Shown here piece by piece: positions 1 through 5,252 of a DNA stretch of 5,309 bases. This DNA comes from Candidatus Huberarchaeum crystalense (GTDB lineage: Archaea; Huberarchaeota; Huberarchaeia; Huberarchaeales; Huberarchaeaceae): contig PFSX01000036.1 of NCBI GenBank assembly GCA_002789275.1, forward strand, positions 1-5,309, given 5' to 3'. A program made the position numbers and the translations under genes. The notes under the pieces are model-generated. The model saw only the letters and a program-made list of their open reading frames with translations, was not told the origin of the DNA and did not search any database. Position 1 is the first letter of the stretch; every line of letters starts with the position of its first letter.

Positions 1-117
1 AAATTAGTTAGTTGATGTGTGAATTGTAAAATTAGTGTAAACTAAAATTAGTTGGTGCGTAAATTGTAAAATTAGTTAGTTGGTGCGTAAATTGTAAAAT
101 TAGTTATGGTGTAAATT
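1..117. repeat. Degenerate 28-bp tandem repeat cluster upstream of the prepilin peptidase
   Basis: Imperfect tandem units start at about 1, 44, 68 and 96. The best unit (68-95) is 28 bp and combines AAAATTAGTTAGTTGG with TGCGTAAATTGT. The unit at 44-67 lacks one TTAG step, the stretch 28-43 is a fragment, and the last unit (96-117) is degraded. Its left edge is cut by the window. It occupies the place where the peptidase promoter should be, and I see no separate strong TATA box there. The unit length and the GTTGGTGCG motif resemble the arrays at 3922-4082 and 5253-5309, so this may be a diverged member of the same family (inference). Confidence 0.85.
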
Positions 118-145
118 ATGGTTGTTAGTAGCATCTAAAAATATT

Positions 146-970
146 ATGTTGTTAGAGATTCCTTATATTATAGCTTTGACATTTGCATTGCTTTTTGCAT
201 ATTATGACTTAAAAAAAGGTGAAGTTGAAAATTGGGTGTCCTATTTACCCCTGGCTTTGGGTATTATGTATTGGTTTGTTGTGTTATGGCTATTCTACGA
301 AAATTATTTATTTAATGCAATTGGAGGAGCAATATTACTTTATTTTGTTGGTCTTTTGCTTTATTATTTTGCGGGTCTTGGGGGTGCAGATGTGAGGTTT
401 TTGGCTGGGCTGGCTGTGCTTCTTCCTGCAACACCACAAACAAACTTGTTATTTGCTGTTCCCCTTGTTTTGCTCTATAATTTCTTTATTTTATTGGTTT
501 TTTTGGTTTTAGGACACATAGTTTATCATTTGCGCGACAACAACAAACAAATATTTGCAAATTTTAAGAGTTTTTGCCAAAAAAATTTTATTTTGGCAGG
601 AGCAATGACTATTTATGCAGTTATTTACTTGTTTTTATTTATTTACTTTAACTTATTCGCATTTTTGCTCGGATTTATTCTTGTTTGCTCAACACTCATA
701 GCAATGTCACAACAAGACCTATTTACAGCAAAAATTAATGTTAAAACAGCAAAATACGCTAATTTGAAAGGTAAAGAACTCAGCCAGGCTATTATAAAAA
801 ATGGAAAAATCATCGCGCCCGCATGGTCAAAAATAACCCCTTTTTTATTGAATTTATTAAAGCAAGAAAAGGTGAACTTTATTTTTATAAAAAGCTCGTC
901 TTTGCCAGTAGGAATTATTTTTCCATTGCTTGTGATATTTACTTATTTTTTTGGGGCAATTGGTTTCTAA
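146..970 (+). CDS. A24-family type IV prepilin peptidase (archaeal FlaK/PibD-like)
   Basis: This is an integral membrane aspartyl protease expected to cleave the class III signal peptides of archaeal prepilins or archaellins at the inner face of the membrane. Counting from the ATG at 146 (274 aa), the first catalytic aspartate is D21 in AYYDLKKGEVENW, at the end of TM1. The second is D82 in GLGGADVRFLAG, the GxGD-type motif with Ala in place of the second Gly, followed by a hydrophobic segment and Pro94, as in the family. Hydrophobic segments lie at about 5-20, 33-51, 55-75, 84-96, 102-128 and 148-187. A soluble stretch follows (about 189-247), then a final C-terminal TM (about 253-272), an arrangement typical of archaeal members. 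An in-frame TTG at 122 would add eight residues ahead of TM1; I prefer the ATG because D21 then sits at the usual distance from the N-terminus. The ATPase at 1479 is the functional partner. The substrate cannot be told from this window. Confidence 0.9.
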   Translation: MLLEIPYIIALTFALLFAYYDLKKGEVENWVSYLPLALGIMYWFVVLWLFYENYLFNAIGGAILLYFVGLLLYYFAGLGGADVRFLAGLAVLLPATPQTNLLFAVPLVLLYNFFILLVFLVLGHIVYHLRDNNKQIFANFKSFCQKNFILAGAMTIYAVIYLFLFIYFNLFAFLLGFILVCSTLIAMSQQDLFTAKINVKTAKYANLKGKELSQAIIKNGKIIAPAWSKITPFLLNLLKQEKVNFIFIKSSSLPVGIIFPLLVIFTYFFGAIGF

Positions 971-1038
971 AAAGAATATGGCTGTCTTACACTTTTCTCT
1001 AAATATTGGTTTCTAAAAAGAATATGGCTGTCTTACAC
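959..1038. repeat. Exact 34-bp direct repeat (46-bp period) spanning the peptidase stop codon
   Basis: Positions 959-992 and 1005-1038 are identical over 34 bp, separated by 12 bp. Each copy carries the last three sense codons and stop of the peptidase (ATT GGT TTC TAA) followed by AATATGGCTGTCTTACAC, which is the start of the small ORF at 1024. The simplest reading is a recent 46-bp tandem duplication at the gene junction. Before it, the small ORF would have started 7 nt after the peptidase stop. The left copy leaves a dead-end 12-codon reading frame (978-1016) that ends in the same IGF-stop. Confidence 0.95.
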
Positions 1039-1125
1039 CTCCCTCCTAAAATCATTGCTATTATTATTTTTGTGATTATAGTTTTTAGTTTTTGCTTGTA
1101 TGTACTTTTATCTCACTTTTTATAA
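1024..1125 (+). CDS. Hypothetical 33-aa single-pass membrane microprotein
   Basis: I do not recognise a family. The reading frame runs from ATG 1024 to TAA 1123-1125. It encodes MAVLHLPPK followed by a hydrophobic stretch of about 24 residues (from IIAIIIFVIIVF on) ending in SHFL, so it would be a one-helix membrane peptide. Three points favour a real gene. It ends only 6 nt before the ATG of the 76-aa ORF. Its start context AATATGGCTG is the same ten bases found at that ATG (1129-1138). And an AT-rich spacer would not usually give such a uniformly hydrophobic frame. Against it, the frame is short and sits partly in a duplicated segment, so its N-terminus is copied sequence. It would most likely be co-transcribed with the 76-aa gene. 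Confidence 0.42.
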   Translation: MAVLHLPPKIIAIIIFVIIVFSFCLYVLLSHFL

Positions 1126-1131
1126 AACAAT

Positions 1132-1362
1132 ATGGCTGATGAAAAAAATGATATTGTTCTGGTTCTTGTAGTGTTAGTAATTATAGTAATATTATTATTT
1201 ATTCTTATTAATTTCCTCAACAATACTGCGCCAGGATTTATAAAGTTTGTTTTGTATAGTATTAATGGTCTTTTTACAACCATAATAAATATGTTTGGCG
1301 CAGGTTTAGGAGTATTGAAGACAATTGTAGATATTATTACTTGGCCATTTAAACAATTTTAG
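1132..1362 (+). CDS. Hypothetical 76-aa small membrane protein
   Basis: Unrecognised. An acidic/basic N-terminus (MADEKND) leads into one clear transmembrane helix (about residues 8-30, almost all V, I and L). A short NNTAPG turn follows, then a second half (about 35-72) rich in F, I, L and spaced glycines (GLFTTIINMFGAGLGVLKTIVDII) that could be a second membrane or amphipathic helix, ending WPFKQF. There is no K/R-G class III signal before the hydrophobic stretch, so it does not look like a pilin substrate of the peptidase next door. It lies 6 nt after the 33-aa ORF and 27 nt before tRNA-Gly. The ATG at 1132 is the only sensible start, since the next Met is residue 54. A role with the pilus system is possible only by position. 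Confidence 0.62.
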   Translation: MADEKNDIVLVLVVLVIIVILLFILINFLNNTAPGFIKFVLYSINGLFTTIINMFGAGLGVLKTIVDIITWPFKQF

Positions 1363-1382
1363 ATAATTGCAAATATCTAAAA
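1357..1382. other. Perfect 9-bp inverted repeat overlapping the stop of the 76-aa gene
   Basis: TTTTAGATA at 1357-1365 pairs with TATCTAAAA at 1374-1382 across an 8-nt loop. The left arm contains the TAG stop at 1360-1362 and the right arm ends 7 nt before the tRNA. The stem is AT-rich and therefore weak. It could mark the 3' end of the small-ORF transcript or the tRNA 5' leader. There is no following U-tract in the sense direction, so I do not call a terminator. Confidence 0.45.
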
Positions 1383-1389
1383 AAATTAA

Positions 1390-1460
1390 GCGCGCATAGT
1401 CTAGTGGTAAGACATCACCTTGCCAAGGTGGGGACACGGGTTCGAGTCCCGTTGTGCGCA
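1390..1460 (+). tRNA. trnG: tRNA-Gly (anticodon GCC)
   Basis: A 71-nt cloverleaf fits completely. The acceptor stem GCGCGCA (1390-1396) pairs with TGTGCGC (1453-1459) with one G-U. The D stem is GTC (1399-1401) with GAC (1411-1413), with TAGTGGTAA as loop. The anticodon stem is TCACC/GGTGG (one T-G closing pair) around loop TTGCCAA, with anticodon GCC at 1422-1424. The variable loop is 4 nt. The T stem ACGGG/CCCGT (1436-1440 and 1448-1452) closes loop TTCGAGT. The discriminator A is at 1460; CCA is not encoded (TAAA follows) and there is no intron. It reads GGC/GGU glycine codons. It is closely followed by the ATPase start at 1479. Confidence 0.97.
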
Positions 1461-1478
1461 TAAAAACATAAAATACTT

Positions 1479-3851
1479 ATGGAAGATGAAAAAGAAAAAC
1501 AAAACACTCTTAAAAATAAAAATTTATCCCAGGGTTCTAAAAGTTCTATGTCTGATGTTGTAAAGTCCAGTATAGATTCGCTCCAAGTCCCGCAAACAGA
1601 TATTTTGCAAATATTACCATATATTATCGAAAAAGACAAATCAGGTGCAATTCTAAAAATAAATTTTCACAATACTTTTCAATTTGCTTCAATTGAACAT
1701 TCTGATTTTGCAATGGAACAAGTGCTTCGCATTCTTGAATTAGTAGGCAGTGTTAGCAAGATTGTACTTTCAAAGCAAATGGAATTTGAATATCCTCCAG
1801 AGCAAACAGCAATGCTAAATGATTTTATAGATGTAATTAATTATTTAAAAAAATCATATAATGTTCTCGATCTAATACCACAGTACCAAACCCAACCAGA
1901 ATATCTTGTATTGTTTTTTCAATTTCGCCACATCCTTGAAAAAATCATATATTCACATCCCATAATTGCATACACACACATCAACAAGATGCGACGAGAT
2001 ATAATCTACAAAGTTCAATATACAAAAGATGAGTTTAAAGATATGCATTTAGCATTTATAGACAAACACTTAACACCTTCCCTAAATCTTTTAGAAAAAA
2101 CGCAAATAATTAAAAAAATAAAAGATTCTTTGCCTGGTTATGTTGGTTCGCGGGACATCTATACTACTATTTTTCATCCGCTCATAAGGCCAAGCTTTAT
2201 ATACACAAATATCCAACTTAAGCCTTCTGAAGATGCTATAGAAATAAATAGCTATTCAGTTGACAATGTTAAAGTGTCAATATATAAAATTAAAGATGAT
2301 ATCAATTATATTTATTCAATCGAGCCGCAAGAGTATTTTTTAAGCGACACAGAATATAATATTTTAAACGAAGCCCGCAGAATCATTAGCGAATATAAAC
2401 CTTTTGAAAAAAGTAGCAATGTTCAATCTGAAATGAGAAATATATTTTCTAGCATAATTTTGAATGTGTTAATTGAGCTAAATAAAAAATATAATTCATC
2501 ATTCTCTTACGAAAATTTGTTAAAATTAAGAGCTATTTTGGTGCGCGAAACAGTTGGTTTTGGGATTATAGAAGTAATTTCAAATGACCCTAAAATCCAA
2601 GACATATATATAAATGCTCCTGCTGGAACTAAGCCAATATATGTTAACCACTCAATATATGGCGAATGTAAAACAAATATAGTCCCAACTATTTATGATC
2701 TGACTGCATGGGTTACTAAACTAAAAATGTTGTCAAACCGCCCGCTTGATGAATCAGTCCCAACACTCGATACATATCTTAACTTTCCTCCAAATACAAG
2801 AGTAAGAATAGCTGTTACCCACCCTCCTTTAAATGCTTATGGTATAGGATTAACCATACGTCGCCATAGAAGTAATCCTTGGACTTTGCCTTTATTTATA
2901 AAAAATAAGATGATTAATTCTTTAGGTGCTGCGATTATTTCTTTTTTTGTGGATTATTCATCAACTTTTTTAGTTGCAGGAACGCGTGGAAGCGGAAAAA
3001 CATCTTTTTTATCATCAATGATTTTTCAAGTGTTGAACAAACATCGATTTATTATTGTAGAAGATACACGCGAAATTGATGTTGACACTATGCGAAAAAA
3101 TGGTTATAATGTTGAAAGTTTGCAAGCACAATCACCTATTATTCAAACAGGCACAGAGTTGCCGGTTTCATCTGCCATAAGAGTATCTTTAAGGTTGGGT
3201 GATTCTGCGTTGATACTTGGAGAAGTCAGAAGTGAAGAAGCAATCACATTATATGAGGCAATGCGCGTAGGTGCTCTTGCAAATATTGTCGGCGGAACAA
3301 TCCATGGAGATTCTCCTTATGGTGTTTTTGACAGGGTAGTAAATGACTTGCACGTGCCAATTACAAGTTTTAAAGCAACAGACATAATTGTGATTACTAG
3401 TATAATAAAATCACCTGGCGGACTAAAAAAAGAACGGCGCGTAACACGAATTACAGAAGTGAGAAAACGATGGACAACAGACCCTGTAAAAGAAAACGCT
3501 TTTGTTGATTTGATGGTGTATAACGCAGAAACCGACGAGCTTGAGCCAACAGATGCGCTGCAATCAGGAGATAGTGAAATTATAAAAAGAATTTCAAGCA
3601 ATGTTGTTGTGTGGAAAAATGATTGGAATTTTGTTTGGGGGGACATTATGCTTAGAAAAGCGTGGTTTGATGAACTTGTAAAAATAGGCAACTTATCCCC
3701 TGAAATGTTAGAATCTAATTTTTATGTAACTGCTAATAGCGCTTTTCACAATATTTATGAAAATAAAACAACAGCATTGGGCTATATTAATTATGATGAA
3801 ATTTTTAGAGATCTAATGCACTGGTTAGAGTTAAAAAAGGAAAAGACATAA
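1479..3851 (+). CDS. Type II/IV secretion system ATPase (archaeal pilus assembly, FlaI/CpaF/VirB11 family)
   Basis: This is a cytoplasmic hexameric motor ATPase that would power assembly of an archaeal type IV pilus or related filament. The conserved C-terminal half carries every family signature: the RPLDESVPTLD segment (421-431), TIRR (459-462), Walker A GTRGSGKT (501-508, K507), the Asp box VEDTREID (527-534), Walker B with LILGEVR (578-584, E582) and the His box GGTIHGD (605-611, H609). Residues 1-30 are polar and probably disordered. Residues about 40-345 are an extra N-terminal region I cannot assign. At 790 aa it is longer than the archaellum ATPase FlaI (about 550). The ATG at 1479 lies 18 nt after tRNA-Gly with no room for its own promoter, suggesting a shared transcript. 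An in-frame ATG at 1548 (M24) is the alternative start. No FlaJ/TadC-like platform gene follows. The prepilin peptidase upstream fits the same machine. Confidence 0.94.
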   Translation: MEDEKEKQNTLKNKNLSQGSKSSMSDVVKSSIDSLQVPQTDILQILPYIIEKDKSGAILKINFHNTFQFASIEHSDFAMEQVLRILELVGSVSKIVLSKQMEFEYPPEQTAMLNDFIDVINYLKKSYNVLDLIPQYQTQPEYLVLFFQFRHILEKIIYSHPIIAYTHINKMRRDIIYKVQYTKDEFKDMHLAFIDKHLTPSLNLLEKTQIIKKIKDSLPGYVGSRDIYTTIFHPLIRPSFIYTNIQLKPSEDAIEINSYSVDNVKVSIYKIKDDINYIYSIEPQEYFLSDTEYNILNEARRIISEYKPFEKSSNVQSEMRNIFSSIILNVLIELNKKYNSSFSYENLLKLRAILVRETVGFGIIEVISNDPKIQDIYINAPAGTKPIYVNHSIYGECKTNIVPTIYDLTAWVTKLKMLSNRPLDESVPTLDTYLNFPPNTRVRIAVTHPPLNAYGIGLTIRRHRSNPWTLPLFIKNKMINSLGAAIISFFVDYSSTFLVAGTRGSGKTSFLSSMIFQVLNKHRFIIVEDTREIDVDTMRKNGYNVESLQAQSPIIQTGTELPVSSAIRVSLRLGDSALILGEVRSEEAITLYEAMRVGALANIVGGTIHGDSPYGVFDRVVNDLHVPITSFKATDIIVITSIIKSPGGLKKERRVTRITEVRKRWTTDPVKENAFVDLMVYNAETDELEPTDALQSGDSEIIKRISSNVVVWKNDWNFVWGDIMLRKAWFDELVKIGNLSPEMLESNFYVTANSAFHNIYENKTTALGYINYDEIFRDLMHWLELKKEKT

Positions 3852-3887
3852 CACTAACACAAGTGTCGCAGTAGCTTCAGCAGACTA

Positions 3888-3899
3888 ATATATATAAAT
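3888..3899 (+). promoter_or_regulatory. Strong TATA-box-like element ahead of the tandem array
   Basis: ATATATATAAAT lies in a slightly more GC-rich stretch and is a good match to an archaeal TATA box. A start site about 26 nt downstream falls near 3920, exactly where the tandem array begins (3922). No ORF starts nearby, so if it is used, the product would be a non-coding transcript through the array, possibly running to the C/D sRNA. It is inferred from sequence only. Confidence 0.4.
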
Positions 3900-3921
3900 C
3901 CTGTATCTCTTGGGTTGAGTG

Positions 3922-4082
3922 GTGTGCTATTTAAATAAATTAATGTGTTGTGCGCTATTCAAATAAATCTAATATAGTGTTGTGGTGCGCTATTTAAATA
4001 AATCTAATATAGTGTTGTGGTGCGCTATTTAAATAAATCTAATATAGTGTTGTGGTGCGCTATTTAAATAAATTAATGTGTT
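3922..4082. repeat. Five-unit 28/35-bp tandem array with TATA-like core
   Basis: The units are 3922-3949 (28 bp), 3950-3984, 3985-4019 and 4020-4054 (35 bp each), and 4055-4082 (28 bp); a further GTGCGC begins at 4083. All share GTGCGCTATTTAAATAAAT, with GTGTGC in the first unit and TATTCAAATAAAT in the second. The three central units carry the longer tail CTAATATAGTGTTGTG, while the two edge units carry TAATGTGTT. The last two long units are identical. There are no unique spacers between units, so this is not a CRISPR array. The core TATTTAAATAAA matches the TATA box used by L12 at 4886-4898. Related units occur at 5253-5309 and, more diverged, at 1-117. Confidence 0.95.
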
Positions 4083-4125
4083 GTGCGCGCTTTTAAAGAT
4101 GAATTTGGCTCATTGCTCTTGTTAT

Positions 4126-4135
4126 CTTATTTAAA
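4126..4135 (+). promoter_or_regulatory. TATA box of the C/D box sRNA
   Basis: CTTATTTAAA is centred about 26 nt before the predicted 5' stem of the sRNA (about 4160), the standard archaeal TATA-to-start distance. It lies outside the tandem array, so the sRNA probably has its own promoter. Confidence 0.6.
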
Positions 4136-4159
4136 GATGCTAACCTTCTATAAAAACAT

Positions 4160-4221
4160 TAAGCATATGATGAAATTAACACCCGCTGACAAATGATGAG
4201 AAGGGTAGCTGCTGATGCTTA
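4160..4221 (+). ncRNA. Double-guide C/D box sRNA (2'-O-methylation guide)
   Basis: All the parts of an archaeal C/D sRNA are present in the right order and spacing: terminal stem strand TAAGCA (4160-4165), C box ATGATGA (4167-4173), 12-nt guide AATTAACACCCG (4174-4185), D' box CTGA (4186-4189), 3-nt spacer CAA, C' box ATGATGA (4193-4199), 12-nt guide GAAGGGTAGCTG (4200-4211), D box CTGA (4212-4215), closing strand TGCTTA (4216-4221). It would assemble with L7Ae, Nop5 and fibrillarin. By the N+5 rule the methylated bases are the U paired with A4181 (target containing CGGGUGUUAAUU) and the U paired with A4207 (target containing CAGCUACCCUUC). I could not match these to rRNA or tRNA from memory. 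It is convergent with the PIN gene, whose stop is 11 nt away. Confidence 0.9.
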
Positions 4222-4232
4222 TATCAAAATTC

Positions 4233-4631
4233 TCAGATAGTATCCAAGATTTTGCCACGCTTCCAAGCAATTATTTTGGCTCCAATATATTTGGCGCGCG
4301 CCTGCAAATCTTTGTCATTTGTAACCAAAACAATCTCTTTGTTTTGGCGGCGTAAGTTTTTAATTAGGTCAATAATGTTAGAATCAATATCTTGATTAGA
4401 GTTAGTTTCAGTTATTTTTAATTTTCTAATTTTAATAAGATCTAAAGCAATTTTTGCCGCCTGTTTGTCTTTGCCTTTTTTGGTTTTTTTTGCAACTTTG
4501 ATTAGTTCTTCACAGATAAAAGATGAAACAAGCAACTCATATTCGCCAAACAAACGATTCAATTCTCTAAAAATATCAACTTTCTGACGAACTCCTGCAA
4601 TCCACGCATTTGTATCTATTATAATTAACAT
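4233..4631 (-). CDS. PIN-domain protein, Fcf1/VapC9-like
   Basis: A putative Mg-dependent single-strand ribonuclease of 132 aa. Counting from the ATG at 4631, the PIN acidic residues are visible: D6 in IIIDTNAWIAG, a Glu pair in SSFICEELIKVA (about 44-45), an Asp near D83-D86 (NQDIDSNIIDL) and the NDKD cluster in LVTNDKDLQARA (about 104-110). The run VDIFRELNRLFGEYELLVSS, KGKDKQAAKIALDLI and the ending GAKIIAWKRGKIL fit the archaeal Fcf1-like/VapC9 PIN group (rRNA-processing relatives) better than the usual mobile VapC toxins, and no antitoxin-like gene is adjacent. A TTG at 4676 would lengthen it by 15 basic residues, but it lies only about 12 nt from the TATA box at 4684-4692, so I chose the ATG. 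Its 3' end meets the C/D sRNA head to head. Confidence 0.87.
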   Translation of the reverse strand: MLIIIDTNAWIAGVRQKVDIFRELNRLFGEYELLVSSFICEELIKVAKKTKKGKDKQAAKIALDLIKIRKLKITETNSNQDIDSNIIDLIKNLRRQNKEIVLVTNDKDLQARAKYIGAKIIAWKRGKILDTI

Positions 4632-4683
4632 ATTTTTTTTATTTGATCTACTACCACGACCAACCAACACAACCAAGCCAAAT

Positions 4684-4692
4684 TATTTATAA
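4684..4692 (-). promoter_or_regulatory. TATA box of the PIN-domain gene
   Basis: On the minus strand the sequence reads CTTATAAATAA. Its centre is near 4688, predicting a transcript start near 4662 and a leader of about 30 nt before the ATG at 4631. This spacing argues against the upstream TTG start. Confidence 0.55.
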
Positions 4693-4716
4693 GTTTTTCA
4701 GAGGATTTTTATAGAA

Positions 4717-4749
4717 CTTACTGACTAACTAACTTAATTAATTAACTTA
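4717..4749. repeat. Low-complexity CTAA/TTAA tract with a 12-bp palindrome
   Basis: Short steps of CTAACTAACTTAATTAATTAA occupy the middle of the divergent PIN-L12 gap, with the palindrome TTAATTAATTAA at 4734-4745. It could be a regulator site or simple slippage sequence; nothing in the sequence decides this. Confidence 0.4.
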
Positions 4750-4752
4750 TTA

Positions 4753-4853
4753 TTAAGATGATTTTTGTATTTTTAAACAAATTTTAGGTAAAATAAATCT
4801 TTGTATTTTTAAGATGATTTTTGTATTTTTAAACAAATTTTAGGTAAAATAAA
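4753..4853. repeat. 45-bp direct repeat (56-bp period) upstream of the L12 promoter
   Basis: Positions 4753-4797 and 4809-4853 are identical over 45 bp. Each begins TTAAGATGATTTTTG and ends TTTTAGGTAAAATAAA. The 11-bp spacer includes another TTTGTATTTTT, so a third partial copy of that step is present. It ends about 33 bp before the L12 TATA box. It is unrelated in sequence to the GTGCGC array family and looks like a separate recent tandem duplication. Confidence 0.92.
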
Positions 4854-4885
4854 CTCTTATTTTTCAAAAAACAAACAATAACATC

Positions 4886-4898
4886 TATATTTAAATAA
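4886..4898 (+). promoter_or_regulatory. TATA box of ribosomal protein L12
   Basis: TATATTTAAATAA is a near-consensus archaeal TATA box. A start about 26 nt downstream falls near 4918-4920, giving a leader of roughly 18-25 nt rich in C and T and then CAAAACAATATT before the ATG. There is no clear Shine-Dalgarno sequence. Confidence 0.7.
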
Positions 4899-4937
4899 AC
4901 TGTTCCTTCCTTTTTAAACATCTCTCAAAACAATATT

Positions 4938-5237
4938 ATGGGGATGGAAACAATTTATGCAGCATTGCTTTTGCACGAGGTCAAACAACCAGCAAATGAA
5001 GAAAATCTGAAAAAAGTTCTTCAAGCAACTGGCGCGCAAGTAGACAACGCAATTGTAAAAGCAACAGTCGCAAGCTTAGAAAATGTGAATATTGAAGAGG
5101 CAATCGCAAACGCGAGTGTCGTAGCAGCTCCGGCAGTAGCAGCAAGTGCATCTCCTGCATCTTCTGAAAAAAAGAAAGAAGAAAAAAAAGAAGTTGGTGA
5201 TGAAGCAGCAGCTGGTTTGAGCGCGCTCTTTGGATAA
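4938..5237 (+). CDS. rpl12: Ribosomal protein L12 (archaeal P1/L12p)
   Basis: This is the acidic stalk protein of the large ribosomal subunit, which dimerises, binds L10 (P0) and recruits translation factors with its tail. At 99 aa it has the family length and layout: the N-terminal helical dimerisation domain starting [12 protein letters not shown] and running through IEEAIANA (about residues 3-58), an Ala/Pro/Ser-rich hinge (about 59-76), a charged run of Lys and Glu (77-85) and the conserved tail [11 protein letters not shown]. Homologues usually begin at the Met of METIY, i.e. ATG 4944; I list 4938 because it is the first ATG in the transcript, and the two differ only by Met-Gly. L12 is normally encoded directly after L10 and L1; here it is alone behind its own TATA box, with a divergent PIN gene upstream. 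Confidence 0.96.
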   Translation: MGMETIYAALLLHEVKQPANEENLKKVLQATGAQVDNAIVKATVASLENVNIEEAIANASVVAAPAVAASASPASSEKKKEEKKEVGDEAAAGLSALFG

Positions 5238-5252
5238 ATTTAATGTAAAGTT

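Noticed and set aside
122..145. TTG start for the prepilin peptidase
   Set aside because: An ATG 24 nt later places the catalytic D21 at the usual position, and the extra residues are not family-like.
1132..1362. 76-aa protein as a pilin substrate of the peptidase
   Set aside because: There is no Lys/Arg-Gly class III cleavage site before the hydrophobic helix; the N-terminus is MADEKND.
1415..1639. 74-aa minus-strand ORF
   Set aside because: It is a shadow: it overlaps tRNA-Gly and the start of the ATPase gene and resembles no family.
3317..3691. 124-aa minus-strand ORF
   Set aside because: It lies wholly inside the well-supported ATPase gene, in the region after the His box, and its protein is a Ser/Thr/Phe-rich complement artefact.
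3922..4082. Possible CRISPR array
   Set aside because: Units abut directly with no unique spacers, vary in length (28 and 35 bp), are AT-rich, and no cas gene is present.
4099..4134. 11-codon ORF (ATG 4099) between the array and the sRNA
   Set aside because: It is too short, has no supporting context, and overlaps the sRNA TATA box.
4233..4631. VapBC toxin-antitoxin module
   Set aside because: No antitoxin ORF lies next to the PIN gene, and the motif pattern fits the Fcf1-like/VapC9 group better.
4632..4676. TTG start extending the PIN protein by 15 residues
   Set aside because: It lies too close to the TATA box (4684-4692) to be inside the transcript, and the PIN fold begins at MLIIIDTN.
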